From Streptomyces iakyrus (GTDB taxonomy: Bacteria; Actinomycetota; Actinomycetes; Streptomycetales; Streptomycetaceae), in assembly GCF_000717055.1 (NCBI RefSeq), contig NZ_JNXI01000005.1, positions 186,001-250,000 on the forward strand: a stretch of DNA of 64,000 nucleotides, in the 5' to 3' direction. The position numbers and the translations under genes were made by a program. Below the pieces are notes generated by a model. The model ran no database searches. It had not been told where the DNA came from and saw nothing but the letters and a program-made list of their open reading frames with translations. The stretch's first letter is position 1, and each line of letters opens with the position of its first letter. Shown one piece after another: positions 18,252-27,479 of the stretch.

Positions 18252-19258
18252 TGGTCAGGATCACGGACGTGGCGCGACGGGCCGGGGTCTCCCCCAGCAC
18301 CGTCTCCTACGCGCTGAGCGGAAAGCGCCCGATCTCCGACGCGACCCGGCGGCGCGTCGAGGCAGCCGTCCGCGACCTGGGCTACCGCCCCCACCCGGGC
18401 GCCCGCGTCCCGGCCGGCGGCCGGCAGAACGTCCTGGCCCTGGCGGCGCCGCTGCGCCCCGGCGTGCACACCCCGGTGGTGATGCGGCTGGCGGTGTCGG
18501 TGGTGACGACGGCCCGGGCGCACGACCACGACGTGCTGCTCCTCACCCAGGAGGAGGCCGAGGAGGGCCTGAGCCGCGCCCTGGGCACGGCGTCGGTGGA
18601 CGGGCTGCTGCTGACGGACGTCGAACTGCACGACCCCCGCCTCTCCCGGCTCCGCTTCCTGGACAGCCCGTCGGTCCTGATCGGCGTGCCGGCGAACCCG
18701 CGCGGCCTGACCTGTGTGGACCTCGACTTCAGGGCGGCGGCCGAGGCCTGTGTGAACCACCTGGCGGGACTGGGTCACCGCACGGTCGCCCTGGTCGGTT
18801 CACCGCCGGAGGTCTACCTGCGCAGGACGGCCTACGCCCACCACCTCATGCAGGGCTTCACCACGGCAGCCGCCCGGCACGGCCTCACCACGTCCGTCCA
18901 CCCGGGTGACCCCGACCCCGCCGCGGCCCCCCGGCTCGCCGAACGGCTGCTCCGCGAGCATCCCGCCCTCACCGCCGTGGTCATCCACAACGAACCTCTC
19001 CTGGCCCCTCTGATCACCGCCTTCGAGGACCTCGGCCTGCGGGTCCCCGCCGACCTCTCCGTCACCGCGGTCTGCCCCGACGACCTGGCGACGACGCCCC
19101 GCGTCCCGGTCACATCGGTGGCCCTGCCTCCCGAGGAGCTGGGCGCGTGCGCCGTGGACCTCCTGATACGGAAGCTGCACGGCACCCCCGTGCCGGAGAC
19201 GACACTGCTGCCGCCCCGGCTGACGGAAAGGGCGAGCACGGCACGGCGGACGGCATGA
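18251..19258 (+). CDS. LacI-family repressor of the xylosidase operon
   Basis: A 335-residue protein with an N-terminal helix-turn-helix (ITDVARRAGVSPSTVSYALS) and hinge helix (RRVEAAVRDLGY), followed by a periplasmic-binding-type sugar sensor domain. Its ATG overlaps the xylosidase TGA by one base (TGATG), giving coupled translation. Likely an autoregulating repressor acting at the 18-bp palindrome upstream of the operon and released by a xylose-containing sugar; the ligand is inferred. Confidence 0.92.
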   Translation: MVRITDVARRAGVSPSTVSYALSGKRPISDATRRRVEAAVRDLGYRPHPGARVPAGGRQNVLALAAPLRPGVHTPVVMRLAVSVVTTARAHDHDVLLLTQEEAEEGLSRALGTASVDGLLLTDVELHDPRLSRLRFLDSPSVLIGVPANPRGLTCVDLDFRAAAEACVNHLAGLGHRTVALVGSPPEVYLRRTAYAHHLMQGFTTAAARHGLTTSVHPGDPDPAAAPRLAERLLREHPALTAVVIHNEPLLAPLITAFEDLGLRVPADLSVTAVCPDDLATTPRVPVTSVALPPEELGACAVDLLIRKLHGTPVPETTLLPPRLTERASTARRTA

Positions 19259-19259
19259 C

Positions 19260-19293
19260 AAAGGCCCCGCCGCAGATGAGCGGCGGGGCCTTT
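19260..19293. terminator. Bidirectional hairpin terminator between lacI and ssrA
   Basis: A perfect 14-bp stem AAAGGCCCCGCCGC / GCGGCGGGGCCTTT with a 6-nt loop starts two bases after the lacI stop. Converging ssrA ends at 19310, so it can serve both transcripts. Confidence 0.85.
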
Positions 19294-19309
19294 GCCCACA
19301 TGGGATGAG

Positions 19310-19695
19310 TGGAGATGGCGGGAATCGAACCCGCGTCCAACGGTGCAGAACCAGGGCTTCTCCGTGTGCAGTTCGCTGCGATTTTCTCGGCCCCGGCGAT
19401 CACGCGAACAAGTCGCCGACGGGCCCAGTCACTGTTTGATTTCCCATCGAACCCCGTGACCGGGCTCGATGGTTTAGTTCCCTAGCTTATGCCAGGATCC
19501 GGGTCGGGAACACTCCCGGGCTGACACCCATTTAGGGTCCTTCAGTCACTGCTTATCAGGCAGCGAGGGCGAAGGACTGGGAATCGCGCTTGGTATTGGC
19601 GATTATTTTTTGCGACATATGGTTTACGAGATCATTGCCGCTTCCTCGACACGCTTCCCCTGCCTCGACAGCCGCTGTCGAAACCGATCATCCCC
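19310..19695 (-). ncRNA. ssrA: tmRNA (transfer-messenger RNA)
   Basis: The minus strand starts GGGGATGATCGGTTTCGAC, the conserved tmRNA 5' end. It finishes with the T-arm GCGGGTTCGATTCCCGC and the acceptor strand CATCTCCA; the 7-bp acceptor stem GGGGAUG/CAUCUCC closes with one G-U pair. CCA is not encoded. The tag frame begins at a GCC after an A/U-rich stretch and reads ANTKRDSQSFALAA followed by TGA-TAA, the expected Streptomyces proteolysis tag. It rescues ribosomes stalled on broken mRNA. smpB lies upstream on the same strand. Confidence 0.97.
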
Positions 19696-19794
19696 ATGTT
19701 GTGTTGACAATCCCCTCCGGAGAGGGGCGCGCACCCGCTGTGGGGTGCAGGCACCATCGTACGTGACCAACGCAGGTCGGTGCCAGCGTATTCC

Positions 19795-20277
19795 CTACGC
19801 CCCGCGCTGCCTCCGCTTCACCGCCGCGATCGCGCGGTCGGTCTCCCGGCGGTCCTGCTTCTCCCGCAGCGCCTGACGCTTGTCGTACTCCTTCTTGCCC
19901 TTCGCCAGCGCGATCTCGACCTTGGCCCGGCCGTCCTTGAAGTACAGCGCGAGCGGCACGATGGTGTGGCCCGTCTCCCCCGACTTCGACTCCAGCTTGT
20001 CGATCTCGGCGCGGTGCAGCAGCAGCTTCCGCTTGCGCCGGGCGCTGTGGTTGGTCCACGTGCCCTGGCTGTACTCCGGCACGTGCACGTTGTGCAGCCA
20101 CGCCTCGTTCCCGTCGAGCTGCACGAAGCCGTCGACCAGCGACGCCCGTCCCTGGCGCAGGGACTTCACCTCGGTCCCGGTGAGGACCAGGCCGGCCTCG
20201 TAGGTGTCGATGACGAGGTAGTCGTGCCGCGCCTTCTTGTTCTGCGCGATCAGCTTGCGCCCTTTTTCCTTAGCCAT
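19795..20277 (-). CDS. smpB: SmpB, tmRNA-binding protein
   Basis: The 160-residue OB-fold protein has [19 protein letters not shown] and the basic C-terminal tail [27 protein letters not shown] that enters the empty A site during trans-translation. I start it at the ATG at 20277 ([20 protein letters not shown]), the usual family start; a second ATG four codons upstream has no better ribosome site. The ssrA gene follows 99 bp downstream on the same strand, as in many actinobacteria, so partner RNA and protein are neighbours. Confidence 0.97.
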   Translation of the reverse strand: MAKEKGRKLIAQNKKARHDYLVIDTYEAGLVLTGTEVKSLRQGRASLVDGFVQLDGNEAWLHNVHVPEYSQGTWTNHSARRKRKLLLHRAEIDKLESKSGETGHTIVPLALYFKDGRAKVEIALAKGKKEYDKRQALREKQDRRETDRAIAAVKRRQRGA

Positions 20278-20323
20278 AGTGCCGACCATTTTCGCACTAC
20301 GGAGGGGCTATGCGGAAAGTCGA

Positions 20324-21493
20324 TTACGAGGAGCTCGCGAGGCCGCGCAGTACGGCCTGGGCCCGGGGGAGGGCGTCCTCGCCGGTCTCCAGGTCGGGCG
20401 TGATGCCCCGGCCGTCGACCCCGCGGCCGGAGGGGGTGCGGTAGTGCCCGACGGTCAGCTCCGCGACGGAGCCGTCGGGCAGCTCGCTCGGCATCTGGAC
20501 CGAGCCCTTGCCGAAGGTGCGGGAGCCCACCACGAGCGCCCGCCCGCGGTCCTGTACGGCGCCGGTGAGGAGCTCGGCCGCGCTCATCGTCCCGCCGTCG
20601 ACGAGCGCGACCAGGGGTCTCGTGGTGTCCCCGCCGGGCTCGGCATGCAGGGCGCGCTGCTGGCCGTCGACGTCGTACGTGGCGACCAGGCCGCCGTCGA
20701 GGAAGGCGGAGGCGGCGGTCACGGCCTCACCGACCAGGCCCCCGGGGTTGCCGCGCAGGTCGAGGACGATTCCGGCGCCGGGCGGGGACTGCCTTACGGC
20801 TTCGCGGACCTGGTGGCCGGAGTCCTTGGTGAAGGTGGCGACCTTGATCACGGTCACCCGGCCGTCGAGTTCCCGGACGGTCACCGCGTCCGTGGAGAGC
20901 CGGGCCCGGCGCAGGGTTTCGGTCCACGCGCGGTCGCCGCGCTCCAGGCCGAGGCGGACGGCGGTGCCGGCGGGGGCGTCGGTGGCGTCCCCGCGCAGTA
21001 AGGAGACGACCTCCGTGACGGGCCGGCCGTCGGTCTTCTCGCCGTCGACGCTGCGCAGCAGGTCCCCGGGGCGGATCCCGGCGGTGGCGGCGGGCGAACC
21101 GGCGCGCACCCTCGTCACCTCGATACGGCCGTCCCGCTCGCTGCGGGCCCACAGGCCGACGCCGGTGTACTGGCCGTCGAGGGACTCCTCGAACTCCTCG
21201 TACTCGCCCCGGGAGTAGACGGCGGCCCAGCGGTCGCCGCTGCGGCTGACGGCGCGCTTCGCGGCCTGGACCGGGGACTTGCCGTCGGCCATGGCCTCTT
21301 CTGCGGCCCGGGCGACGTCCGCGTGACGCCCGGCCGGTCCGGCCGAACGGGCCTCGTCCGGGGCGGACTTCGCCTGGCTCTGCGGCAATGCCCCCGTGGC
21401 CGCGCCGGCGACGAGCACGCTCGCGAACACCAACGTCAGGGCGGCCCCGCGACGGATGCGACGGGGCTGACAGAACGGGTCACGACCTGACAT
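20324..21493 (-). CDS. S41 C-terminal processing protease with PDZ domain
   Basis: A 389-residue protein with a twin-basic signal region and hydrophobic core (RRIRRGAALTLVFASVLVAGAATGA, residues about 11-36, shown here as a location), then a PDZ domain (YTGVGLW ... PAATAGIRPGDLLRSVDG) and the S41 catalytic fold. The catalytic Ser304 lies in GGTMSAAELL and Lys329 in FGKGSVQ. It cleaves C-terminal regions of exported proteins outside the membrane. The start is the ATG at 21493 (MSGRDPFCQP). It sits between ftsX and smpB on the same strand, with a terminator-like hairpin separating it from ftsX. Confidence 0.93.
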   Translation of the reverse strand: MSGRDPFCQPRRIRRGAALTLVFASVLVAGAATGALPQSQAKSAPDEARSAGPAGRHADVARAAEEAMADGKSPVQAAKRAVSRSGDRWAAVYSRGEYEEFEESLDGQYTGVGLWARSERDGRIEVTRVRAGSPAATAGIRPGDLLRSVDGEKTDGRPVTEVVSLLRGDATDAPAGTAVRLGLERGDRAWTETLRRARLSTDAVTVRELDGRVTVIKVATFTKDSGHQVREAVRQSPPGAGIVLDLRGNPGGLVGEAVTAASAFLDGGLVATYDVDGQQRALHAEPGGDTTRPLVALVDGGTMSAAELLTGAVQDRGRALVVGSRTFGKGSVQMPSELPDGSVAELTVGHYRTPSGRGVDGRGITPDLETGEDALPRAQAVLRGLASSS

Positions 21494-21518
21494 GCCGGTG
21501 AGTCTAGGACAAGCGGAA

Positions 21519-21548
21519 GGGCCGTACGGTCGGTTGACCGCACGGCCC
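21519..21548 (-). terminator. Hairpin terminator after ftsX
   Basis: The 13-bp stem GGGCCGTACGGTC / GACCGCACGGCCC has one mismatch and a 4-nt loop, placed 13 bp after the ftsX stop and followed by TTCC on the minus strand. It separates ftsEX from the protease gene. Confidence 0.65.
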
Positions 21549-21561
21549 CTCTTGGCATGCG

Positions 21562-22479
21562 TCACACCTTCAAGTACTTGCGCAGCGCGAAGAACGCGGC
21601 CAACGCGGGCATCAGAAGGCTCGTCGCGAGGATGAGCGGGAGCTTGGTGAGGACGGCGTCCCAGCCGATGAAGTTGATCAGTGTCAGCTGGTCGGCCAGG
21701 GCGAGTCCGTGGTCGATGAGGAAGTACCTGGCGAGCAGCAGGAAGCCGCACGCGAGGGTGCCGCCGATGAGCCCGGCGACCGCGGCCTCCATGATGAACG
21801 GCGCCTGGATGTAGAAGCCGGAGGCACCGACCAGCCGCATGATGCCCGTCTCACGCCGGCGGCTGAACGCGGAGACGCGCACGGTGTTGACGATCAGCAT
21901 CAGCGCGACGACCAGCATCAGGGCCATCACCGCGCGGGCGGCCCAGTTCATGCCGTTCAGCAGCTTGAAGAGGTTGTCCAGGATGCCCTTCTGGTCCTGC
22001 ACGGACTGCACGCCGTCCCGGCCGTTGAAGGCGGTGGCGATGACCTGGTACTTCTCCGGGTCCTTCAGCTTGATGCGGTACGACTCCTGCATCTGGTCCG
22101 GCGTGAGGGAGCTGGCGAGCGGGGAGTCGCCGAACTGCTCCTTGTAGTGCTTGTACGCCTGGTCCTGCGTCTCGTACGTGACCGCCTGGACGACGTCCAT
22201 CTTGTCGAGGTCGGCCTTGATCTGCTTCTTCTGGTCGTCGGTCACCGCACCCTTGGCGCAGTTGGGGTCGGACTCGGCGTCGCTCTTGTTGCAGAGGAAG
22301 ATCGAGACGTTGACCTTGTCGTACCAGTAGCCCTTCATCGTGTTGACCTGGTCGCTCATCAGGAGCGACCCGCCGAACAGGGCGAGCGACAGGGCGACGG
22401 AGACGACGACGGCGAAGGTCATCGTCAGGTTGCGGCGGAGACCGACACCGATCTCCGACAGGACGAACTGGGCGCGCAT
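21562..22479 (-). CDS. ftsX: Cell division ABC permease FtsX
   Basis: The 305-residue protein has the FtsX plan: an N-terminal cytoplasmic helix and first membrane segment (about 22-42), a large extracellular domain (about 50-165) with two cysteines (CNKSDAESDPNC), then three more membrane segments and the RRRETGIMRLVGAS coupling loop. With FtsE it forms an ABC-like complex that activates peptidoglycan hydrolases at division septa. ftsE lies 40 bp upstream on the same strand, so they form one operon. Confidence 0.96.
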   Translation of the reverse strand: MRAQFVLSEIGVGLRRNLTMTFAVVVSVALSLALFGGSLLMSDQVNTMKGYWYDKVNVSIFLCNKSDAESDPNCAKGAVTDDQKKQIKADLDKMDVVQAVTYETQDQAYKHYKEQFGDSPLASSLTPDQMQESYRIKLKDPEKYQVIATAFNGRDGVQSVQDQKGILDNLFKLLNGMNWAARAVMALMLVVALMLIVNTVRVSAFSRRRETGIMRLVGASGFYIQAPFIMEAAVAGLIGGTLACGFLLLARYFLIDHGLALADQLTLINFIGWDAVLTKLPLILATSLLMPALAAFFALRKYLKV

Positions 22480-22519
22480 GGCGACTGGTTATGCCTTTCC
22501 GTGGATCTCGGGTGCGGTA

Positions 22520-23209
22520 TCAGTGCTGGTAGCCGTAGACACCGCGGGCCTGGTCGCGGACGAGGCGGCCCTTCTCCAGTTCGATGACGCGCTTGCGCAT
22601 CTGGTCCACGATGTTCTGGTCGTGCGTGGCCATCACCACGGTCGTGCCCGTCCGGTTGATGCGGTCGAGCAGCTTCATGATGCCGACGGAGGTCTGCGGG
22701 TCGAGGTTGCCGGTGGGCTCGTCGGCGATGAGCAGCTTGGGCCGGTTGACGAAGGCCCGTGCGATGGCGACGCGCTGCTGTTCACCACCGGACAGCTCGC
22801 CGGGCATCCGGTCCTCCTTGCCGCCGAGGCCGACGAGGTCGAGCACCTGGGGCACGGACTTGCGGATCTCGCCGCGGGACTTGCCGATGACCTCCTGCGC
22901 GAAGGCGACGTTCTCGCCGACCGTCTTGTTCGGCAGCAGCCGGAAGTCCTGGAACACCGTCCCCAGCTGGCGCCGCATCTGCGGCACCTTCCAGTTGGAG
23001 AGGCGGGCGAGGTCCTTGCCCAGAACGTGCACCTGTCCGTGGCTGCACCGCTCCTCGCGGAGGATCAGCCGCAGGAAGGTGGACTTTCCGGAGCCGGAGG
23101 ACCCCACGAGGAAGACGAACTCGCCCTTCTCGACCTCCAGGGAGACATCCCTGAGGGCGGGGCGGGTCTGCTTGGGGTAGACCTTGGAGACATTGTCGAA
23201 TCGGATCAC
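22520..23209 (-). CDS. ftsE: Cell division ABC ATPase FtsE
   Basis: A 229-residue ABC ATPase with Walker A GSSGSGKS (about 36-43), the signature [14 protein letters not shown] and Walker [13 protein letters not shown]. It starts at the GTG at 23209 ([14 protein letters not shown]). It energises FtsX to regulate wall hydrolysis at the septum. About 256 bp without a gene separate it from the divergent small membrane protein at 23466, which leaves room for the ftsEX promoter; I could not pick out a convincing one. Confidence 0.97.
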   Translation of the reverse strand: MIRFDNVSKVYPKQTRPALRDVSLEVEKGEFVFLVGSSGSGKSTFLRLILREERCSHGQVHVLGKDLARLSNWKVPQMRRQLGTVFQDFRLLPNKTVGENVAFAQEVIGKSRGEIRKSVPQVLDLVGLGGKEDRMPGELSGGEQQRVAIARAFVNRPKLLIADEPTGNLDPQTSVGIMKLLDRINRTGTTVVMATHDQNIVDQMRKRVIELEKGRLVRDQARGVYGYQH

Positions 23210-23465
23210 GGATGCACCACGGGTCGCCGGGGGTAGATGAGCGTGACCATACGCGACCCGGGTAGGGCATCGCAGTCACCGACCGTGGTTGCGCCATGGA
23301 TGTGCCGTTTTGTGCCGAGCCCGGAGGGGCGCGGGGAGACTGTGCGAGCAACCGCAGAAAATGCTCAGCCGCGCGACGGCCGCCGGAACCTGGCAAAGTG
23401 GAGGGGGAACATTCCCACCCCCACGGACGTTGGACACGTGGAACCGGCGCAAGGAGGGCAAGCGC

Positions 23466-23657
23466 ATGACGTACGACCGGCTGGTGTGCGCGAACTGCGC
23501 GTCCCCCGTGAACGAGGGCCGCTGCGCCGTGTGCCGCGCGAACCGTGAGCGGATGCAGCAGGAGAACTTCTTCGCGGGCATGAATCCGATGGCTCTGATC
23601 GCACTGCTGACGGTGCTGATCGCCGCGGTGGCCCTGCTGGCGCACCAGACCGCTTAA
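23466..23657 (+). CDS. Small zinc-ribbon membrane protein (63 aa)
   Basis: A 63-residue protein with two CxxC pairs, CANC and CAVC (residues about 8-22), forming a likely zinc ribbon, followed by a short linker and one membrane helix (about 42-60, ALIALLTVLIAAVALLA). A textbook AAGGAGGG stands seven bases before the ATG at 23466, which fixes the start. It is divergent from ftsE and followed by a strong terminator. The conserved place beside ftsEX hints at an envelope role; no function is known to me. Confidence 0.85.
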   Translation: MTYDRLVCANCASPVNEGRCAVCRANRERMQQENFFAGMNPMALIALLTVLIAAVALLAHQTA

Positions 23658-23687
23658 GGCGGTAGGCAGCCCCCCTCCCAGGCATGG

Positions 23688-23722
23688 CCGAGGGCCCGGA
23701 GCGTTTCGCTCCGGGCCCTCGG
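23688..23722. terminator. Perfect bidirectional hairpin terminator
   Basis: A 16-bp perfect stem CCGAGGGCCCGGAGCG with a TTT loop lies between the convergent genes ending at 23657 and 23764 and can stop both transcripts. Confidence 0.88.
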
Positions 23723-23763
23723 TGGTGTCACTGTGCGTACGGTCCGTACGGCTGCGGCTACCG

Positions 23764-24417
23764 TCAGGCGGCAGCGCCGCCGCGGCCGCCCGCGAGGCGG
23801 GGCAGCAGACGGAAGCCGACACCGCCGGCGATCATCGTGGCGGCGCCGATCACCAGGAAGGTGGTCTGCGCGGCACCCGTCTCGGCGAGCTCCTGGCCGT
23901 TGCCCTGGGCCTGGGCCTGCGAGGCCGGGGTGGAGTCCGAGCCGATCTCGGTGAGGGAGGAGGAGCCCTCCTCCTGCGGCGAGGTGCCGCCGTCGGGGTC
24001 GGCGTTGTTGCCGTCGCCGATGCTGCCACCGTTGCCGTTGCCGTTGCCGTTGCCGCCGCCGTTCCCGTTGCCCGGGTCGGACGGGACGTCGGTCGGGTCC
24101 TCGGTGGGCTCGGTGGGCTCGTCGGTGGGCTCGGTCGGCTCGTCCGTGGGCTCCTCGGTCGACGGCGGGTCCGTCGGGAGGTCCGTGGGCGGGTCCGTCG
24201 GGAGGTCCGTCGGCGGGTCCGTCGGGAGCTCGGTCGGCGGGTCCGTCGGGTCCTCGTCGCCGGCGCTCACGCCGACGCCGACACTGGTGTCGCCGAGGCC
24301 GACGCTCACGCCCAGGTCGAGAGCGGATGCCGCACCGGCGGCGGTCAGCGAGGCGCCGGCGGCGATCACGGCACCGGCCGCTATCCGCGCGACACGGATC
24401 CGCGTCTTCTTCGTCAT
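23764..24417 (-). CDS. LAETG sortase-anchored surface protein with Thr/Pro repeats
   Basis: A 217-residue exported protein. It has a signal peptide with basic start (MTKKTRIRVAR) and hydrophobic core ending near AASA (about residue 32). A long acidic Thr/Pro-rich stalk follows, built of LPTDPPTD and EPTDEPTE repeats, then a GNGNGGGN linker. The sorting signal is LAETG at 177-181, a hydrophobic helix and RLLPRLAGGRGG. The LAxTG form is what Streptomyces class E sortases (SrtE) process, as for long chaplins, so covalent attachment to peptidoglycan is likely. The stalk resembles a spacer rather than an enzyme. No sortase gene is in this window. Confidence 0.85.
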   Translation of the reverse strand: MTKKTRIRVARIAAGAVIAAGASLTAAGAASALDLGVSVGLGDTSVGVGVSAGDEDPTDPPTELPTDPPTDLPTDPPTDLPTDPPSTEEPTDEPTEPTDEPTEPTEDPTDVPSDPGNGNGGGNGNGNGNGGSIGDGNNADPDGGTSPQEEGSSSLTEIGSDSTPASQAQAQGNGQELAETGAAQTTFLVIGAATMIAGGVGFRLLPRLAGGRGGAAA

Positions 24418-24661
24418 GTGGTTGCTACCCCCAGTAGCTCATCGTCATTAGGCAGCGCTCGGGGCTGTGCTCGACGGGGACAACTGCGGTGAAAGGCGCC
24501 CCGGTTCACATGCGCCCCAGAGACACGCATGCCGCGCTTTACCCTTCCCATTTTTCAAGAACACGTCAAGGCCGTTTGCGGCCGCCATGTCCAACTACGG
24601 GGGCTATGCCGGGAGTCTGAGGGCGTGAGTGTGATGTAAAACCCGGACATGGGGTACGGAA

Positions 24662-24696
24662 AAGGCAACTGCCGCCTCTATGGCGGCAGTTGCCTT
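24662..24696 (-). terminator. Intrinsic terminator of prfB
   Basis: The 13-bp perfect stem GGCAACTGCCGCC / GGCGGCAGTTGCC, extended by AA/TT, lies 11 bp past the prfB stop and is followed by TTTTCC on the minus strand. It is a classic rho-independent signal. Confidence 0.88.
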
Positions 24697-24706
24697 ATCG
24701 ACAAAC

Positions 24707-25810
24707 TTACTTCTCCTGCTGCTTGCGCCAGCGAATTCCGGCCTCGATGAAGCCGTCGATCTCGCCGTTGAACACCGCCTCGGGGTTGCCGACCTCAAAC
24801 TCGGTGCGCAGGTCCTTGACCATCTGGTACGGGTGCAGGACGTAAGAACGCATCTGGTTGCCCCAGGAACTGCCGCCGTCCTTGAGGGCGTCCATCTTGG
24901 CCCGCTCCTCCTGGCGCTGCCGCTCCAGCAGCTTCGCCTGGAGCACGTTCATGGCGGTCGCCTTGTTCTGGATCTGCGACCGCTCGTTCTGACAGGAGAC
25001 GACGATGCCGGTGGGGAGGTGGGTCAGCCGCACCGCGGAGTCGGTGGTGTTGACGCCCTGGCCGCCGGGGCCGGACGAGCGGTACACGTCCACGCGCAGT
25101 TCGGACTCGTCGATCTCGATGTGGTCGGTCTGCTCGACCACGGGCAGGATCTCGACGCCCGCGAAGGACGTCTGCCGCCGGCCCTGGTTGTCGAAGGGCG
25201 AGATGCGCACGAGCCGGTGCGTGCCCTGCTCGACGGAGAGCGTGCCGTACGCGTAGGGCGCCTGGACGGCGAAGGTGGTCGACTTGATGCCGGCCTCTTC
25301 CGCGTACGAGGTCTCGTAGATCTCGGTCTTGTAGCCGCGCTGCTCGGCCCAGCGCAAGTACATGCGCTGGAGCTTCTCGGCGAAGTCGGCGGCGTCGACG
25401 CCACCGGCCTCGGCGCGGATGTTCACCAGGGCCTCACGGGAGTCGTACTCGCCGGAGAGGAGGGTGCGGACCTCCATCTCGTCCAGCGCCTTCTTCACGG
25501 CGGTGAGCTCGGACTCGGCCTCGGCGCGGGTGTCCGGGTCGTCCTCCTCCTCGGCCATCTCGAAGAGGACGCCCAGGTCGTCGATGCGACCGCGCAGGGC
25601 CTCGGCCTTGCGCACCTCGGCCTGGAGGTGGGACAGCTTGCTGGTGATCTTCTGCGCCTCATCGGGGTTGTCCCAGAGGGACGGCACGGCCGCCTGCTCC
25701 TCGAGCACGGCGATGTCTGCCCTCATCTTGTCGAGGTCCAGAACGGCCTCGATCGACTCCATGGTCGAGGAGAGGGACTTGAGCTCTTCGGATACGTCGA
25801 CGACTGCCAC
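24707..25810 (-). CDS. prfB: Peptide chain release factor 2
   Basis: The 367-residue release factor recognises UGA/UAA. It carries the SPF anticodon tripeptide at 204-206 and the catalytic GGQ at 249-251. The reading frame is continuous from the GTG at 25810 ([13 protein letters not shown]), so the programmed +1 frameshift that autoregulates RF2 in many bacteria is absent. A GGAGG sits only two bases before the GTG, an unusually short spacing. A strong terminator follows, and the 305 bp upstream contain no gene. Confidence 0.96.
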   Translation of the reverse strand: MAVVDVSEELKSLSSTMESIEAVLDLDKMRADIAVLEEQAAVPSLWDNPDEAQKITSKLSHLQAEVRKAEALRGRIDDLGVLFEMAEEEDDPDTRAEAESELTAVKKALDEMEVRTLLSGEYDSREALVNIRAEAGGVDAADFAEKLQRMYLRWAEQRGYKTEIYETSYAEEAGIKSTTFAVQAPYAYGTLSVEQGTHRLVRISPFDNQGRRQTSFAGVEILPVVEQTDHIEIDESELRVDVYRSSGPGGQGVNTTDSAVRLTHLPTGIVVSCQNERSQIQNKATAMNVLQAKLLERQRQEERAKMDALKDGGSSWGNQMRSYVLHPYQMVKDLRTEFEVGNPEAVFNGEIDGFIEAGIRWRKQQEK

Positions 25811-26115
25811 GCCCTCCAGCGTAACGGCTCCGCCCGGCGGCCATGCCCGGGCGGCCCGGACCAGGAGCGCCGGGGCGCCCGGGCGGTCATCCGTGCTGGG
25901 GGCGAGAGGACCCCGGCGTCCCGCGACGGCCTGCCCGGCAGGCTGCGGGCCCGACGGCGAACCGGCCGCGCGCCGCGGGAAGAGCCGACGCCCGGCCACC
26001 GAACCGGCCGGCGCGCTGTGGTCCGCGGCGCGCCGGGGCCGTCCGGGGGCGGAGCATCCGTGTCCCGCGGCGGCTCCTGCGGCACATCGCCCCGGGACCC
26101 TGGGCGGACGGCGGC
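25811..26115. other. prfB-pkaB intergenic region
   Basis: This extremely GC-rich 305-bp stretch holds no convincing reading frame, hairpin terminator or promoter that I can name. It must contain the prfB promoter, since prfB is on the minus strand and pkaB ends at its left-reading side (26116). Confidence 0.5.
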
Positions 26116-27357
26116 TCAGGGGGTCTGCGGGGCGGAGTTCTTCGTGTCCTGGGGAGGTGCGCCGCCGTCGTCGTCCGACGTGGTCAGCCAGGCGCCGACG
26201 CCGATCGCCGCCGCGAGGGCGACCGCGCCCGCTCCCAGAGCCACCCGGCGGCGCCGGGCCGCGGCGCGGTTGCGGGCCGAGCCGGGGCGGGGGGTGCCCG
26301 CGGTGCGCGGGGCCCGGGCCGTGCCGTGGGCACCCCCGGCCAGCTCGTCGGGGGCGGGGACGCGCATCGAGGTGTGGGTGTCGCGGTTGGAGTCGGCCGG
26401 CTTCGCGCCCGGCACCAGCGGGACCGCGCCCCGCCGCCGGATCCGCTCCGGGGCCGGTCCGGCGGGCTGTTCCTCGCGGTCGGAGTCCTCGGCGGACTCG
26501 GTGTCCGGCTCGTCGACCTCCAGCGGGGGCATGCCCGCCAGCAGCGGCAGCAGCTCGCGCAGCCGGGCGCCGAGCTCCGAGGCCCGCAGCCGCGAGGCCG
26601 GGGCCTTGGCCAGGCACTGCACCAGCAGTTGCCACAGCTCATCCGGGATGCCGGGCAGCGGGACGACGGTCTCCGTGACGTGCCGGCGCAGGACCGCGCC
26701 GGGGTGGCCGCCGCCGAAGGGGGTGAAGCCCGCCAGCAGCTCGTACAGGACGGTGGCGAGCGCGTAGATGTCGACGGACGCGCGCGGGGGCAGGCCCTCG
26801 ACGATCTCCGGGGCGAGGTAGTCCGGAGTGCCGATGATCTTCGTGGCCTTGGTACGGCGCGGGGTGTCGATGAGCTTCGCCACGCCGAAGTCGGTCAGCA
26901 GCGCGCGGTGCGAGCCGCCTGGGCCGAGCGGGCCCTGCATGTCGAGGAGGACGTTCTCCGGTTTGACGTCACGGTGCACGACGCCGGCGGCGTGCGCGGC
27001 CGCCAGTCCGTCGGCGACGTCGGCCGCGATGGCGACGGCCGCCTCCGGGGCCAGGCGCCGGTCACGGTCGAGGCGGGTGCGCAGGTCCGTGCCGCGGACG
27101 AGGTCCATGACGAGCGCCAGGTCGTTGCCGTCGACGACCAGGTCGCGCACCGAGACGACGTGCGGGTGCTCCAGGCCGAGCAGCGCGGTGCGCTCCTGCA
27201 CGAAGCGCCCGACGAGTTCCTGGTCGGACGCCAGGTCCTCGCGCAGCAGCTTGATGGCGACAGGGCCTTCCGGCCCCTCGCCCAGCCACACCGTGCCGGC
27301 GCTGCCCCGCCCCAGGATCTGGTGGGCGGTGTACCGGCTGCCGATCTTCCGTGCCAA
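26116..27357 (-). CDS. pkaB: Ser/Thr protein kinase PkaB
   Basis: A 413-residue Hanks-type kinase: GRGSAGTVW loop (about 16-24), VAIK lysine, [11 protein letters not shown] catalytic loop, LTDFGVAKL and YLAPE. A Pro/Arg-rich juxtamembrane linker leads to one membrane helix near residue 370-390 ([18 protein letters not shown]) and a short outside tail. The TTG at 27357 is preceded by GGAG at good spacing. Size and linkage to a second kinase match pkaB of S. coelicolor (recalled as about 417 residues). It lies downstream of pkaA on the same strand, 122 bp away. Confidence 0.92.
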   Translation of the reverse strand: MARKIGSRYTAHQILGRGSAGTVWLGEGPEGPVAIKLLREDLASDQELVGRFVQERTALLGLEHPHVVSVRDLVVDGNDLALVMDLVRGTDLRTRLDRDRRLAPEAAVAIAADVADGLAAAHAAGVVHRDVKPENVLLDMQGPLGPGGSHRALLTDFGVAKLIDTPRRTKATKIIGTPDYLAPEIVEGLPPRASVDIYALATVLYELLAGFTPFGGGHPGAVLRRHVTETVVPLPGIPDELWQLLVQCLAKAPASRLRASELGARLRELLPLLAGMPPLEVDEPDTESAEDSDREEQPAGPAPERIRRRGAVPLVPGAKPADSNRDTHTSMRVPAPDELAGGAHGTARAPRTAGTPRPGSARNRAAARRRRVALGAGAVALAAAIGVGAWLTTSDDDGGAPPQDTKNSAPQTP

Positions 27358-27479
27358 GGCTGCTCCTACCGACGCGTGTTGTCGCTAAAACTACGCGGCC
27401 GGAGAGCCAACCTTCACCGTGGTAGCCGAAATCACCCACCGGGTGTCGACAAATCACCAACCCCGCGGGGTGGTTCCGG

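Noticed and set aside
23764..24417. Long chaplin
   Set aside because: It has the LAETG signal but no chaplin domains; the mature region is a Thr/Pro stalk.
24707..25810. Programmed frameshift in prfB
   Set aside because: The frame is uninterrupted from start to stop and there is no in-frame early UGA.
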